64,000 nt of DNA. Origin: Pseudoalteromonas shioyasakiensis. GTDB taxonomy: Bacteria; Pseudomonadota; Gammaproteobacteria; Enterobacterales; Alteromonadaceae. The position numbers and the translations under genes were made by a program. Positions 19,034 to 28,250 of the stretch are shown here, one piece after another. Each line of letters starts with the position of its first letter. Position 1 is the first letter of the stretch. Below the pieces are notes generated by a model. That model did not search any database. It was not told the origin of the DNA and worked only from the letters and a program-made list of their open reading frames with translations. Location of the stretch: assembly GCF_001550135.1 (NCBI RefSeq), contig NZ_LRUE01000015.1, forward strand, positions 558,001-622,000, in the 5' to 3' direction.

Positions 19034-19186
19034 ATCTTAACCAGAGCCAACGCACCTCTGTGGCTACCTTTAAGTCGTTATAGATATTTATCTCAAGAAA
19101 AAGCCTGCAAAACAATTGCAAAAACTTGCTTAAAACTATTTCTCTATTAGTTTTAATACTAAGTCCTTACAAAAATTTGCACGCTC

Positions 19187-20812
19187 ATGTTAAATAACTA
19201 CACCGTTCGTACGCGATTAGCCGTCTTGGCTTTGTTACCGGTTACAGTTTTTGTGATCACCTCTATTTTTACAATGTCTATTATGTCGGGCATGGTAAAA
19301 GGCATCGACAGTTTGTATGACGATAGAGTCATCCCCCTTGAGCAGATAAAAACAGTATCGGACAATTACGCAGTTAGCATTGTTGATCTATTCCATAAAT
19401 ACCGCGCTGATCAAATTTCAAAAACTGACTTTCTATCCGCCGTTGAAAATGCAAAAAATGTTGCTGATAGCAAATGGAAAAGCTACTTAGGAACCAAGCT
19501 AACCACAGAAGAGCAGCGCTTAGTTAATATCGTGGAAAAGAATCTCGCTGTAGTAGAAAGCGAACTAAGCACATTTTTAAACCAAGTAAAAAGTGACCAA
19601 CTTAAAGCAGTACCTAACGAGGTATTCGTAAAAAATCTTTACGATGTGTTTGACCCACTCAGTGAAAGCTATCAAGGGCTAATAAGCTTACAAATCAATG
19701 AGGCTAACAAGTTTAAAAACGCCGCAGATAAAGATTTTGCTCAAGTCAGTATCGCTATGACTGCCTCTATCACTATATTAATAATTTTATTATTGGCTAT
19801 TGCCTTTATTATATACCGCTCTATCCATAACCCATTGTTATCGTTAAGTGAAACGATAGGTTCTATCTCTGAAAATGCCGACTTACGTCTGCGCGCAAAA
19901 ACCCATGGTAATGACGAAATAGCCCAAGCAGCACATCATTTTAATGCCATGATGGAGCGCATTCATGCATTAGTAAATGATGTAACGAGCGCCACTCTCA
20001 CCCTTTCATCTGCTGCTGAGCAAATGAACTCAATTAGCGACCAAGTTGCAAGCACAGCCACAGAGCAAGAGCATCAATCAGCAATGATTGCCACCGCCAT
20101 TACACAAATGAGTAGTGCCATTGAACAAGTGGCCGCAAATGCATTATCAACATCAGAAAAAGCCACTCACACTGATAAAACAGCCAAGCTGGGTCAGCAG
20201 TCTGTGCAAGAAAATATCGATGCAATAAACCGTTTATCACACATCGTTAATGCGAATACAAAACTAATCAATGAGTTAAATACACAATCAACCGATATCA
20301 ATCAAGTGGTGATGATGATCCAAGGTGTTGCAGAACAAACCAATTTACTCGCTTTAAATGCAGCTATTGAAGCGGCACGCGCTGGTGAGTCGGGTCGCGG
20401 TTTCGCAGTAGTAGCCGATGAAGTAAGGCAGCTTGCACACAACACGCAAAAAGCCACAGCCAGTATTAACGAAATGATCAGTAAACTACAAACAATGGCG
20501 CAGCAAGCAGTGACCGCCATGGGTAATGCTGACGAAAGTGCTAAACAAAGTGTTGAATACGCAGAGCGCTCATCACAATTACTGACTGAAATTACTCAAG
20601 AAATGGCACTTATCGCCGATATGAACAACCAAGTATCCACCGCAACGGATGAGCAAACCACTGTTGCTAACGAACTAAGTTGTAATATTAATGAATTTAG
20701 TAGTAGCATTTCACTGGTTAGCGAAAGCTCGCAGCAAAATGCTCAAGCCAGCCAAGAATTGGCCTCACTGGCTTCGCGTCTACAACAACAGGTGCATGTT
20801 TTCAAAGTATAG
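19187..20812 (+). CDS. Methyl-accepting chemotaxis protein with four-helix-bundle sensor
   Basis: A 541-residue chemoreceptor. It has an N-terminal helix (about 10-32), an all-helical periplasmic sensor of 4HB_MCP type (about 35-185), a second helix (about 190-212), HAMP, then the signalling domain with the conserved tip [20 protein letters not shown]. It ends in QQVHVFKV. It lies 36 bp ahead of a periplasmic solute-binding-like protein and may be co-transcribed with it. Some 4HB receptors sense ligands through a binding protein, so a functional pairing is possible but only inferred. Confidence 0.93.
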   Translation: MLNNYTVRTRLAVLALLPVTVFVITSIFTMSIMSGMVKGIDSLYDDRVIPLEQIKTVSDNYAVSIVDLFHKYRADQISKTDFLSAVENAKNVADSKWKSYLGTKLTTEEQRLVNIVEKNLAVVESELSTFLNQVKSDQLKAVPNEVFVKNLYDVFDPLSESYQGLISLQINEANKFKNAADKDFAQVSIAMTASITILIILLLAIAFIIYRSIHNPLLSLSETIGSISENADLRLRAKTHGNDEIAQAAHHFNAMMERIHALVNDVTSATLTLSSAAEQMNSISDQVASTATEQEHQSAMIATAITQMSSAIEQVAANALSTSEKATHTDKTAKLGQQSVQENIDAINRLSHIVNANTKLINELNTQSTDINQVVMMIQGVAEQTNLLALNAAIEAARAGESGRGFAVVADEVRQLAHNTQKATASINEMISKLQTMAQQAVTAMGNADESAKQSVEYAERSSQLLTEITQEMALIADMNNQVSTATDEQTTVANELSCNINEFSSSISLVSESSQQNAQASQELASLASRLQQQVHVFKV

Positions 20813-20848
20813 TCGTATAAACGTGCGCTCAAAAAAGGACTTAAATTA

Positions 20849-21655
20849 ATGAACAGAGCAATACTGATATTTCTAATGACATTTGCTCTGTCGAGTCTAC
20901 AAGTATTAGCTCATGAACAAATTGTTATTCAGCTTGCTAAACCTAGTTATAACGATGCGGCGAAAAATCAATATATTCACGATATTCTCGACAAAAGTTT
21001 TGCCGCAATGGGGGCGGATGTTGTACTGCTTTACAATATTAAGCCTATGAATAATAAACGTGTTGTAGAGCAGCTAAGCCATAATAAAACAATTACCTTA
21101 GCATGGCTTTCTTTACCCCAGCAGCAAACTGATTCATTAGTCAGAACGACTATTCCTCTCTACAAGGGCTTACACGGCCAACGTTTGCTTATTATCCGCC
21201 ATGAAGATCAAGAAAAGTTTAGCAAAATCGAAACCCTTGCTGATTTAACTCCCTTGGTTGGCCTACAAAAACAGAGCTGGTCTGATTATAGCGTACTGAA
21301 AAACAATGGTTTAACAGTCAATGGCGAGCTTGATTACCCAGGCATGATCAAAGCCCTTGAAACTGGACTCGGTGATTACTTTCCACGCTCAGTACTAGCT
21401 ATTGGTAGCGAACTAAATAAACTAAAGCAGTTCAATTTTGTTATTGCACCAAACATTATGTTGCAATACCCCAGTGACTATTACTTTTACTTAAGTAAAA
21501 GTAATAGTCACATTAGAGATATGCTAGAACAAGGTATGCAAAAACTGCAGCAATCAGGTGAACTTGAGAAGCTCTATTTGCAATACTTTGGAGATGTTGA
21601 AAAACAATTTTCTTTAAAGCAACGTCACATCATAACGCTAAAAAATAAGGAGTAA
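20849..21655 (+). CDS. Periplasmic substrate-binding-like protein (SBP_bac_3 type)
   Basis: A 268-residue protein with a clear signal peptide (cleavage near LQVLA-HEQ) and a two-lobed solute-binding-like body, ending in GELEKLYLQYFGD, which resembles the last helix of family 3 binding proteins. No ABC permease or ATPase gene is nearby; its neighbours are a chemoreceptor and a DM13 protein. It may therefore serve sensing instead of uptake. A perfect 38-bp palindrome lies inside the coding sequence at 21474-21511, encoding the segment around DYYFYLSKSNSH. SD AAGGA precedes the ATG. Ligand unknown. Confidence 0.8.
   Translation: MNRAILIFLMTFALSSLQVLAHEQIVIQLAKPSYNDAAKNQYIHDILDKSFAAMGADVVLLYNIKPMNNKRVVEQLSHNKTITLAWLSLPQQQTDSLVRTTIPLYKGLHGQRLLIIRHEDQEKFSKIETLADLTPLVGLQKQSWSDYSVLKNNGLTVNGELDYPGMIKALETGLGDYFPRSVLAIGSELNKLKQFNFVIAPNIMLQYPSDYYFYLSKSNSHIRDMLEQGMQKLQQSGELEKLYLQYFGDVEKQFSLKQRHIITLKNKE
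21474..21511. repeat. Perfect 38-bp palindrome inside a coding sequence
   Basis: Two 19-bp arms (left arm GTGACTATTACTTTTACTT) abut with no spacer, so DNA could extrude a cruciform and mRNA a long hairpin. It keeps the reading frame of the solute-binding-like gene. The flanking bases break the symmetry at both ends. Confidence 0.9.
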
Positions 21656-21657
21656 GC

Positions 21658-22128
21658 ATGCTAAAAGCGCTGATAATCATCATTATGACATTGGCGATTT
21701 TTGCTGCGGGTTTTATAGCTGGAGTGTACAGTTTACCTATTTTAACTGAACAACCAGCACCCGATATTGCTATTTTGAAGCAGCATCAAGGTCGATCGCA
21801 GTTTAGTGCAACGTTTAAGCCCGGCCTCAAAGGCTCAGATCGCTTTCATTATGGTGATGGCATGGTGTATCTAACGAATGATGCTATTTCTATGCAAGGC
21901 ACGTTATCACCAGGTCCCGACTATCAACTTTATCTATCACGAAATTTCATTGATAACGAAGACGATTTTTTAGCACAAAAAGGCACCATGCAGCGTATTG
22001 CGGGGGTACGTTCGTTCAATGGCTTTAAATTAGTTGTACCACAAGGTATCGATGTCAGTGATTACAATACAGTAGTTATTTGGTGTGAAAGTTTTGAGGA
22101 GTTTATTACTGCAGCACAGTACCAATAG
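21658..22128 (+). CDS. DM13-domain membrane-anchored protein
   Basis: A 156-residue protein with one N-terminal helix (about 4-24) as signal anchor, followed by a DM13 domain (about 50-156). The domain shows the expected features: FHYGDGMVYL, the SPGPDYQLYLS segment, and a single conserved cysteine in VVIWCESF. DM13 domains are predicted to bind a redox cofactor or take part in electron transfer outside the cytoplasm, with that cysteine central; direct biochemical evidence is limited. The gene starts 2 bp after the solute-binding-like gene stop and is co-transcribed with it. It is closed by a strong bidirectional terminator. Confidence 0.88.
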   Translation: MLKALIIIIMTLAIFAAGFIAGVYSLPILTEQPAPDIAILKQHQGRSQFSATFKPGLKGSDRFHYGDGMVYLTNDAISMQGTLSPGPDYQLYLSRNFIDNEDDFLAQKGTMQRIAGVRSFNGFKLVVPQGIDVSDYNTVVIWCESFEEFITAAQYQ

Positions 22129-22144
22129 CTGTATTAATAAAAAC

Positions 22145-22199
22145 AAAGCCGCCTTTGGAGAGGGCGGCTTTAAAGCGGCAGCTATGGGTGTGAGCTGCC
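22145..22199. terminator. Bidirectional double-hairpin terminator between dm13 gene and ahpF
   Basis: Hairpin 1 pairs AAAGCCGCC (22145-22153) with GGCGGCTTT (22163-22171). Hairpin 2 pairs GGCAGC (22177-22182) with GCTGCC (22194-22199). On the minus strand, hairpin 1 is followed by a T-rich tract (complement of 22133-22144). The element serves the convergent DM13 and ahpF transcripts. Confidence 0.75.
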
Positions 22200-22228
22200 T
22201 AATCAAGAGTCATTGTTTATGCAACTAA

Positions 22229-23809
22229 TTAGGCTGCATCTTCTGTGCTTTGAGTTTCATCGCTGTGGCGAATTAAGTAATCAAATGCACCTAAGCTTGC
22301 CGTTGCACCACTGCCCATAGCAATAATGATTTGCTTAAACGGCGTTGTTGTTGCATCACCTGCCGCGTAAACACCCGGTAATGATGTTGCACCTTTGCTA
22401 TCAATTTCGATTTCGCCAAAGCGAGTCAGTGATAACGCTGAATCTTTTAACCATTCAGTGTTTGGCACCAAGCCGATTTGCACAAAGATACCTGCAAGCT
22501 CAAGTGATTTTTCATCGCCAGAGATGCGGTCAATATAGCTTAAGCCTGTTACTCGTTTACCATCACCAACAACTTCTGTCGTTTGCGCGTTTTTGATAAT
22601 AGTAATGTTGTTTAAGCTATTTGCTTTACGAATAAGTACTTCGTCAGCACGTAAGGTATCAGCAAATTCAAGCACAGTGACATGCTCAACAATGTTTGCA
22701 AGGTCGATTGCAGCTTCAATACCAGAGTTACCACCGCCGATAACAGCTACAGCTTTGCCTTTAAATAACGGACCATCACAGTGAGGACAATAAGCAACGC
22801 CATGACCGCGATACTCTTTCTCACCTGGCACGTTCATTTCACGCCAGCGTGCACCGGTTGCTAACACCACTGACTTAGCATTTAAGACCGCGCCATTTTC
22901 TAGCGTAATTTGATAATTATCTTGCTTAGTAAGCGATGCCGCACGTTGGTTTTGCATTACATCAACATCGTATTCTTTTACGTGCTCTTCAAGTTGTGCA
23001 ACCAATTTAGGGCCTTCGGTCGCTTTAACTGATATAAAGTTTTCAATTGCTAATGTGTCTGATACCTGACCACCAAAACGCTCTGCAATCACACCCGTAT
23101 TTAAGCCTTTACGTGCTGAATAAATTGCCGCAGAAGCGCCTGCAGGGCCACCACCAACAACAAGTACATCGAATAACTCTTTATCGTTCAGTGCTTCGGC
23201 TTGTCGTGCAGCCGCTTTGGTATCTACTTTATTTAAGATATCAGTCAGGTTTACAGCGCCTTGGCTGAATAACTCACCATTTAAGTACACAGCCGGTACT
23301 GCTAACACATTACGCTCGTTCACTTCGTCTTGGAACAAGGCGCCATCAATCATCGTAGCCGTAACATTTTCATTGTGTGCCGCCATCAGGTTAAGTGCTT
23401 GCACTACTTGCGGACATGTTTGACAACTCAATGAAATATACACTTCAAAGTTAAGCGGCCCAGGCAATGATTTAATTTGTTCAATTTCAGTCTCTGATGC
23501 CTTACTTGGATGACCGCCTGTATGCAGTAGAGCAAGGATCAAACTGGTGAATTCGTGGCCCATAGGCACACCCGCAAATGTGATTTGCGTATTGTTAATA
23601 GGTGAAGATACCACCACAGATGGACGACGCACATCTTGGCTAGGGTTATCTCGCACCGAAAATTTGTCGCTTAACGAAGCTAAATCGTTTGCTAAGTTTT
23701 TAAGTTCTGTTGATTTATTGCTGTCATCCAAGGCGATAAGCAGCTCAACAGGGCTGGTAATAGAAGCAAAGTGGCTTGTTAATTGGTTTTTGATATTCGT
23801 ATCTAACAT
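22229..23809 (-). CDS. ahpF: Alkyl hydroperoxide reductase subunit F (flavoprotein disulfide reductase)
   Basis: A 526-residue AhpF of normal length. The N-terminal thioredoxin-like double domain carries the CxxC pair Cys129/Cys132 (SCQTCPQ). The C-terminal FAD/NAD(P)H-binding part has [19 protein letters not shown], the active CPHC disulfide (AYCPHCDGP, about 345-348), [16 protein letters not shown] for pyridine nucleotide binding, and [10 protein letters not shown]. It passes electrons from NADH through FAD and its two disulfides to AhpC, which reduces peroxides. It lies 155 bp downstream of ahpC on the same strand, with a hairpin between them that may lower its expression relative to ahpC. 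Cytoplasmic. Confidence 0.97.
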   Translation of the reverse strand: MLDTNIKNQLTSHFASITSPVELLIALDDSNKSTELKNLANDLASLSDKFSVRDNPSQDVRRPSVVVSSPINNTQITFAGVPMGHEFTSLILALLHTGGHPSKASETEIEQIKSLPGPLNFEVYISLSCQTCPQVVQALNLMAAHNENVTATMIDGALFQDEVNERNVLAVPAVYLNGELFSQGAVNLTDILNKVDTKAAARQAEALNDKELFDVLVVGGGPAGASAAIYSARKGLNTGVIAERFGGQVSDTLAIENFISVKATEGPKLVAQLEEHVKEYDVDVMQNQRAASLTKQDNYQITLENGAVLNAKSVVLATGARWREMNVPGEKEYRGHGVAYCPHCDGPLFKGKAVAVIGGGNSGIEAAIDLANIVEHVTVLEFADTLRADEVLIRKANSLNNITIIKNAQTTEVVGDGKRVTGLSYIDRISGDEKSLELAGIFVQIGLVPNTEWLKDSALSLTRFGEIEIDSKGATSLPGVYAAGDATTTPFKQIIIAMGSGATASLGAFDYLIRHSDETQSTEDAA

Positions 23810-23921
23810 GGCTTAGCCCTTGAGTTCAGAATAAATAATCTAGAAAAATTTTAGGGATAACTGCCCATCACCCGCTAATGTGCTTAATGTGAGTTGTGAT
23901 GGGCAATTAAGGTTGCATTGA

Positions 23922-23946
23922 GATAGCAAAGCAAAGCTTTGCTATC
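23922..23946 (-). promoter_or_regulatory. Intercistronic hairpin between ahpC and ahpF
   Basis: GATAGCAAAGC and GCTTTGCTATC pair across a 3-nt loop. On the ahpC-ahpF strand it is not followed by a T run, so it is more likely an attenuator or mRNA-stability hairpin than a full terminator. Confidence 0.55.
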
Positions 23947-23964
23947 GTTTAATGCTGTGGCAAA

Positions 23965-24534
23965 TTAGATTTTGCCAACTAGGTCTAGTGAAGGAGCAAG
24001 TGTCTCTTCACCTGGCTGCCATGATGCAGGACATACTTCACCGTCGTGGTTAGCAATGTACTGTGCAGCTTGTACTTTACGTACTAACTCTTTCGCGCTA
24101 CGGCCGATGCCTAAGTCGTGAGTTTCGATTACTTTGATTTCGCCTTCAGGGTTCATTACGAATGTACCGCGAAGAGCAAGACCTTCGTCTTCAATCATCA
24201 CACCGAAGTTACGTGTAATACGACCTGTAGGGTCACCAATCATTGGGAATTTGATTTTACCAATTGTGTCAGACGTATCGTGCCATGCTTTGTGAGTGAA
24301 GTGCGTGTCAGTTGATACTGAGTAAACTTCAACACCCATTTCTTGAAGTTGCTCGTAGTAATCAGCAACATCACCTAGCTCTGTAGGACATACGAAAGTG
24401 AAATCTGCTGGGTAGAAGAAGAAGATTGACCACTTACCTAGCACGTCTTTTTCTGTTAGTTCTACAAAGTCACCGTTGTGGTAAGCTGTTGCATTGAATG
24501 GTTGTAGTTTTGTGTTAATTAATGAAGTGCTCAT
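23965..24534 (-). CDS. ahpC: Alkyl hydroperoxide reductase subunit C (2-Cys peroxiredoxin)
   Basis: 189 residues from the ATG at 24534, chosen because GAGGA lies 5 nt upstream; an ATG four codons earlier overlaps that SD and is unlikely. The peroxidatic cysteine is Cys49 in FTFVCPTE, and the resolving cysteine is Cys168 in EVCPASW, as in typical 2-Cys AhpC. It reduces H2O2 and organic hydroperoxides and is re-reduced by AhpF, encoded downstream. The upstream region is AT-rich. OxyR control would be expected for the family, but I could not identify a convincing OxyR site. Confidence 0.97.
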   Translation of the reverse strand: MSTSLINTKLQPFNATAYHNGDFVELTEKDVLGKWSIFFFYPADFTFVCPTELGDVADYYEQLQEMGVEVYSVSTDTHFTHKAWHDTSDTIGKIKFPMIGDPTGRITRNFGVMIEDEGLALRGTFVMNPEGEIKVIETHDLGIGRSAKELVRKVQAAQYIANHDGEVCPASWQPGEETLAPSLDLVGKI

Positions 24535-24691
24535 AATATTCCTCATTGATGTATTTAAAAAAGTTTAATTAACGCAGCCTTGCGTCTGCTTGATTAATAC
24601 AATAGAGGTGTGAGCGATTAAAATAAAATTGATTGTTTAGATTAAATTGATTTGTTTTTTAGATTGAAAGATTAAAAATACCAAAAACTAT

Positions 24692-24725
24692 AAAGCCCTC
24701 AATCACTTATGTAATCAAGGGCTTT
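24692..24725 (-). terminator. Terminator after the cupin gene
   Basis: AAAGCCCT and AGGGCTTT enclose a loop with weak internal pairing; a T-rich stretch follows on the minus strand. It lies just past the cupin stop. Confidence 0.6.
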
Positions 24726-24742
24726 CACTTCAGGGAATAAAA

Positions 24743-25246
24743 TTACTTACTAAAACCATATAAACTCTTTGGTTTAATGTAGTTAGGCTCAATTCCTTGC
24801 TCTTTTGCGGCTGCTAACATCACTTGCTCAATCCAACCTGCATCCATAATGTTCATATAGTTACCATCTGGGTCAAAGTTAATGTTAGATCCCATAACCA
24901 CCATAAAGGTATCGGTCACTTCAGTGTTGTCTGCTGGTACTTGAAATTGATGAATAGAACCGCCTGGCTCAAACAAATAGCTACCAGCCACTTGTAAATC
25001 GTCAGGGTATTCTGTGTAGTGCCAGCTGCCTGCTAGGGTATATAAATGTACAACCCCAGTATGAAAGTGCTTTGGCAAAACCGTACCCGGCTCAAATAAA
25101 ACACGTAATACCCATACCCCATTTTCAGAATCCAGCATGAGTGGATAAATGTGCACGCCTGGTAAAGCGTTTTTAATTAGCTTTTCATCATTTGTATGAA
25201 TAGTCAGTAAGAAATCTTGATGATTAATAATATCTGGTAATGCCAT
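24743..25246 (-). CDS. Cupin protein of the 2,4'-dihydroxyacetophenone dioxygenase family
   Basis: A 167-residue cupin. The metal motif is visible as KHFHTGVVHLYTL (HxH), a glutamate nearby in HYTEYP, and a second histidine in GGSIHQF. This spacing resembles 2,4'-dihydroxyacetophenone dioxygenase, a non-haem iron enzyme that cleaves an aliphatic C-C bond, but many relatives in the family are uncharacterised. It lies 47 bp behind the epimerase gene on the same strand, in a cluster with an SDR and an acyl-CoA ligase, which suggests a catabolic oxygenolytic step. The substrate is not known. SD AGAGGG precedes the ATG. Confidence 0.78.
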   Translation of the reverse strand: MALPDIINHQDFLLTIHTNDEKLIKNALPGVHIYPLMLDSENGVWVLRVLFEPGTVLPKHFHTGVVHLYTLAGSWHYTEYPDDLQVAGSYLFEPGGSIHQFQVPADNTEVTDTFMVVMGSNINFDPDGNYMNIMDAGWIEQVMLAAAKEQGIEPNYIKPKSLYGFSK

Positions 25247-25293
25247 GTGTGTGCCCTCTTTTCACTTGCTTTCAATAAGTTAACTAGTTGCCT

Positions 25294-26295
25294 TTAATTT
25301 GCCGTGGCGGTATTTGTGCGTGGTTCTTCTTTACACAGCCCTTGTTCATACGCCCACTGCAATGCATGTTGCATACCTTGCTGTAATGTAAATTCTGGTT
25401 TATAACCAAAAATGTTTTGCGCCTTTTCATTACTGTACGCTGCACTTTTACGACTTAGCATGCGCATGGTCGACGGATTGATATCTGTGGTTTTACCAAC
25501 TAGGTGATAACACCACTCAATGAACCCTGTTAGCTTTAACGCTAAAGCCAAATTCACTACTGTGACGTGATTTTTCCCTTGTGCCTGTGCCAAGTAATTA
25601 AAATAAACTTGATTAGTCACTTGCTCAGGGCCTGATAGATTAAAAATTTCACCGCTTGCATCGTCGCTCATGGCACTTTGGTAAATGCCTTTGACTAAAT
25701 CATCAATATAAACAGGCCCAAACATGCCCTCTGGTACCATGAACTTGCCTTTGGCGATTTCTTGTAATGGGTAAGCTATCCACGGTCTTGAGCCGGGCCC
25801 ATAGACATCGCCAGGTCGAATTATTGTGACATTTAGTTTTTTACTGGCGTGATAGCTTAGTGATAAATGCTCGCTCATCATTTTCGAATCGTTATAGGCT
25901 CTGCCATCAGGGAACAAAGGCGCATCTTCTTTAATATCAGTTTGCCAATCACTACCATAGATGGCCGTCGACGAAATATGAATAAAGCGCTTTACTGTGT
26001 TTGCAGCCACCGCTGCATCGAGTAAGTTTTTCGTCCAACCCACATTCGCCTGCCATGTTTGTTTATAGCTAAACGCATTTGAAACAATTGCCGCTGTATG
26101 AATAACTAAATCGCAGTCATTCATTAATGAGCGCCAACTCGCTGGCTCATTCAAATTACCAGCAACAATGTTAAATTCTTCACAAGGGGTTAAATCAACA
26201 CCGCATACAGCAATACCCTGCGCTTTAAAGTAGCGGGCGAGTGAGCGGCCAATAAAGCCATTACCACCACTAATAAAAACTTTTGAGTAGTTCAT
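25294..26295 (-). CDS. NAD-dependent epimerase/dehydratase (extended SDR)
   Basis: A 333-residue extended short-chain dehydrogenase. The nucleotide motif is GGNGFIGRSLA at residues about 10-20, with the acidic residue of GVDLTP suggesting NAD. The catalytic set is visible: SSTAIYG (Ser) and YNDSK (YxxxK). Its overall form recalls 3-beta-hydroxysteroid dehydrogenase/OleD-type enzymes more than UDP-sugar epimerases, and no sugar nucleotide genes are nearby. It is first of a two-gene unit with the cupin and is divergent from an AraC regulator across 148 bp. SD AGAGGA lies before the ATG. Substrate unknown. Confidence 0.85.
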   Translation of the reverse strand: MNYSKVFISGGNGFIGRSLARYFKAQGIAVCGVDLTPCEEFNIVAGNLNEPASWRSLMNDCDLVIHTAAIVSNAFSYKQTWQANVGWTKNLLDAAVAANTVKRFIHISSTAIYGSDWQTDIKEDAPLFPDGRAYNDSKMMSEHLSLSYHASKKLNVTIIRPGDVYGPGSRPWIAYPLQEIAKGKFMVPEGMFGPVYIDDLVKGIYQSAMSDDASGEIFNLSGPEQVTNQVYFNYLAQAQGKNHVTVVNLALALKLTGFIEWCYHLVGKTTDINPSTMRMLSRKSAAYSNEKAQNIFGYKPEFTLQQGMQHALQWAYEQGLCKEEPRTNTATAN

Positions 26296-26443
26296 TGTGT
26301 GTTCCTCTAAGCACGTTACAGCCTTAATTGCTGTTAATAGGCCACCTGGTTAATACATTGTTAAACTTTAATGACCTGTATTACTTTACTTTTCACGCAA
26401 TTTTTTTTACTTTTTACGCCAGCGCACTAGAAAAGAGCACATT

Positions 26444-27463
26444 ATGCCCCGTTTAACACAAGCTCCTGATCTTATTAGAGTATCTGCTCTACACGGCTAT
26501 ATTGAACTGATCGAAAGTAAATTGGTGAACCCTGACGCACTATTATCGCGCGTTGGTTTAGACAGAAAACAACTACAAGATGCCAATAACTTTGTGCAGT
26601 ATCAGCAACTCATTCAGCTATTAGAACTCACCGCGAAAGAATTAAACCTGCCCTATTTCGGGCTAGAATTAGGCCGTTGGCAAAGCTTGAATATTTTAGG
26701 GTCTGTTGGCTATTTGATGGGCAATTGCGACACCCTTGAAATGGCGCTAAAAAATTTAACTAAGTACTATCATGTTCATCAAAATAGCGCTGACTTACTC
26801 CTTGAAGTAGACCAAGACTATGTAAAGCTATCATTTTTAGTTCGCACTAGCCTAAAGGTAAGTGTTTATCATGGTGCCGACTTAGCCTTAAGTGTTGGGG
26901 TCAATTTATTAAAGCAGTTAACCGATGATCAAATAAAACTGTCTCGTTTGGAGCTTCCCCATAGCTGTGATGACAACCAAAGTGTTTATCGCCAAGCGCT
27001 AGGGCAAATTCCAATATTTAACTGTGCACACACGGCAGTGGTATTTGAAAGAAAATACCTAAAGCTCCCTATTAAGAACTCAGATAAGCAACTGTTTTCT
27101 ATACTTAGCCAACAGCTTGGACAGCCAGCAGACACAAAACGCGAAAACATTGCAGATCATGTTGAAGTGCTGATCAAACAATACTTACTCCACGAAGAAT
27201 TTGGCGTAAACCTAATAGCCGAAAAGCTATCAATGAGTGCTCGTAGCTTGCAGCGTCACTTAACAAAGCATGACACAACCTTTCGTGAATTAGTTGATGA
27301 TGTACGCTGTAATCTAGCACACCAATATTTAACAGAATCTAGCCTCAGTTTATCGAACATCTCAGATATCTTAAGCTTTTCTAATTACAGCGAGTTTACT
27401 CGCGCTTTTAAGCGCTGGTATGGCATTCCACCAAAAGATTATCGTAAGTCACACTCGAGCTAA
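26444..27463 (+). CDS. AraC-family transcriptional regulator
   Basis: A 339-residue regulator of the same type as the one at 10022: an arabinose-binding-like N-terminal domain (about 20-210) and a C-terminal AraC DNA-binding domain with both HTH helices (KLSMSARSLQRHLTKHD and LSFSNYSEFTRAFKRWYG). It sits between the divergent epimerase/cupin unit and the co-directional SDR/ligase unit, so it probably controls both. This is inferred from position; I found no clear operator. Confidence 0.92.
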   Translation: MPRLTQAPDLIRVSALHGYIELIESKLVNPDALLSRVGLDRKQLQDANNFVQYQQLIQLLELTAKELNLPYFGLELGRWQSLNILGSVGYLMGNCDTLEMALKNLTKYYHVHQNSADLLLEVDQDYVKLSFLVRTSLKVSVYHGADLALSVGVNLLKQLTDDQIKLSRLELPHSCDDNQSVYRQALGQIPIFNCAHTAVVFERKYLKLPIKNSDKQLFSILSQQLGQPADTKRENIADHVEVLIKQYLLHEEFGVNLIAEKLSMSARSLQRHLTKHDTTFRELVDDVRCNLAHQYLTESSLSLSNISDILSFSNYSEFTRAFKRWYGIPPKDYRKSHSS

Positions 27464-27560
27464 TGGCGCAAAAAGTTAAAAACGAGTCGTTTAAAGCTAA
27501 GTTTTCTGTTAACAATTTATATATATTGACTAGCTAGTTTCGCTAATTAGTGGTCGTGCA

Positions 27561-28241
27561 ATGTTAAGAAGAGTGTTTATTACCGGTGCCAACAGTGGCA
27601 TTGGGTTCGAATTGGCAAAGCAATATATTAGCCGTGGTGACGATGTCGCGTTATTTGACGTACATTTCAACGAACAAACAAAACAATCGTTAAGTGAGCT
27701 TGCTGATGATTACCAATACATTGAGTATTTTGCTACGCATATCTGCGATAATGAAGCGCTGCAAACTCAAGTAAATAATGCAATCGCAGCGATAGGCAAA
27801 CCAGATTTAGCCATTTTTAGCTGCAGTACCAATGAGCAACTAAGTAAAGAAAATAGTATTGCTTGTCAGCACTTTGCAACACTAATAACGCCACACTTAA
27901 GCATGAACGGCCACCTAGCAATTACATCCCCCCTTATTGATGCAACTAAATTTACGCCAGAGCCAAACGCTTTGATTTTAGCCAAAAAGCTACGCAAGAA
28001 ATTTAAGCCAAATAACATAAAAATCAGCTTAATTTGCGAAAGCGAAAAACATATGGCTGTGGCAAACCCTATCGATACCGCAAAGCATATTCTGCGAGGC
28101 TTAGATAAACAAAAATTAATGGTGATCCTAGGCTTACAATCTAAACTAACCTATATCATGAGTCGTTACTTACCGAATTGGATAATGGGTTCTGTGATGG
28201 ATCGCCTCATTAAACAACAATTAATAAGAACAACACGCTAA
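27561..28241 (+). CDS. Short-chain dehydrogenase-like protein lacking the catalytic Tyr
   Basis: A 226-residue classical-SDR-like protein with a good nucleotide motif (TGANSGIG, about 8-15) and an Asp after beta-2 (LFDVH) that favours NAD. Where YxxxK should be, the sequence has a Leu-for-Tyr alignment (ALILAKKLRKK): the lysine is kept and the tyrosine is gone. The serine region (ITSPLID) is retained. The C-terminal part (ILRGLDKQKLMVILG) resembles 3-ketodihydrosphingosine-reductase-like SDRs. It may be inactive or use a different proton donor. It ends 9 bp before the acyl-CoA ligase gene and is surely co-transcribed with it. Confidence 0.78.
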   Translation: MLRRVFITGANSGIGFELAKQYISRGDDVALFDVHFNEQTKQSLSELADDYQYIEYFATHICDNEALQTQVNNAIAAIGKPDLAIFSCSTNEQLSKENSIACQHFATLITPHLSMNGHLAITSPLIDATKFTPEPNALILAKKLRKKFKPNNIKISLICESEKHMAVANPIDTAKHILRGLDKQKLMVILGLQSKLTYIMSRYLPNWIMGSVMDRLIKQQLIRTTR

Positions 28242-28250
28242 GGAATCCCC

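Noticed and set aside
24535..24691. Possible OxyR site upstream of ahpC
   Set aside because: The region is AT-rich with GATT repeats, but the ATAG-N7-CTAT pattern cannot be placed convincingly.
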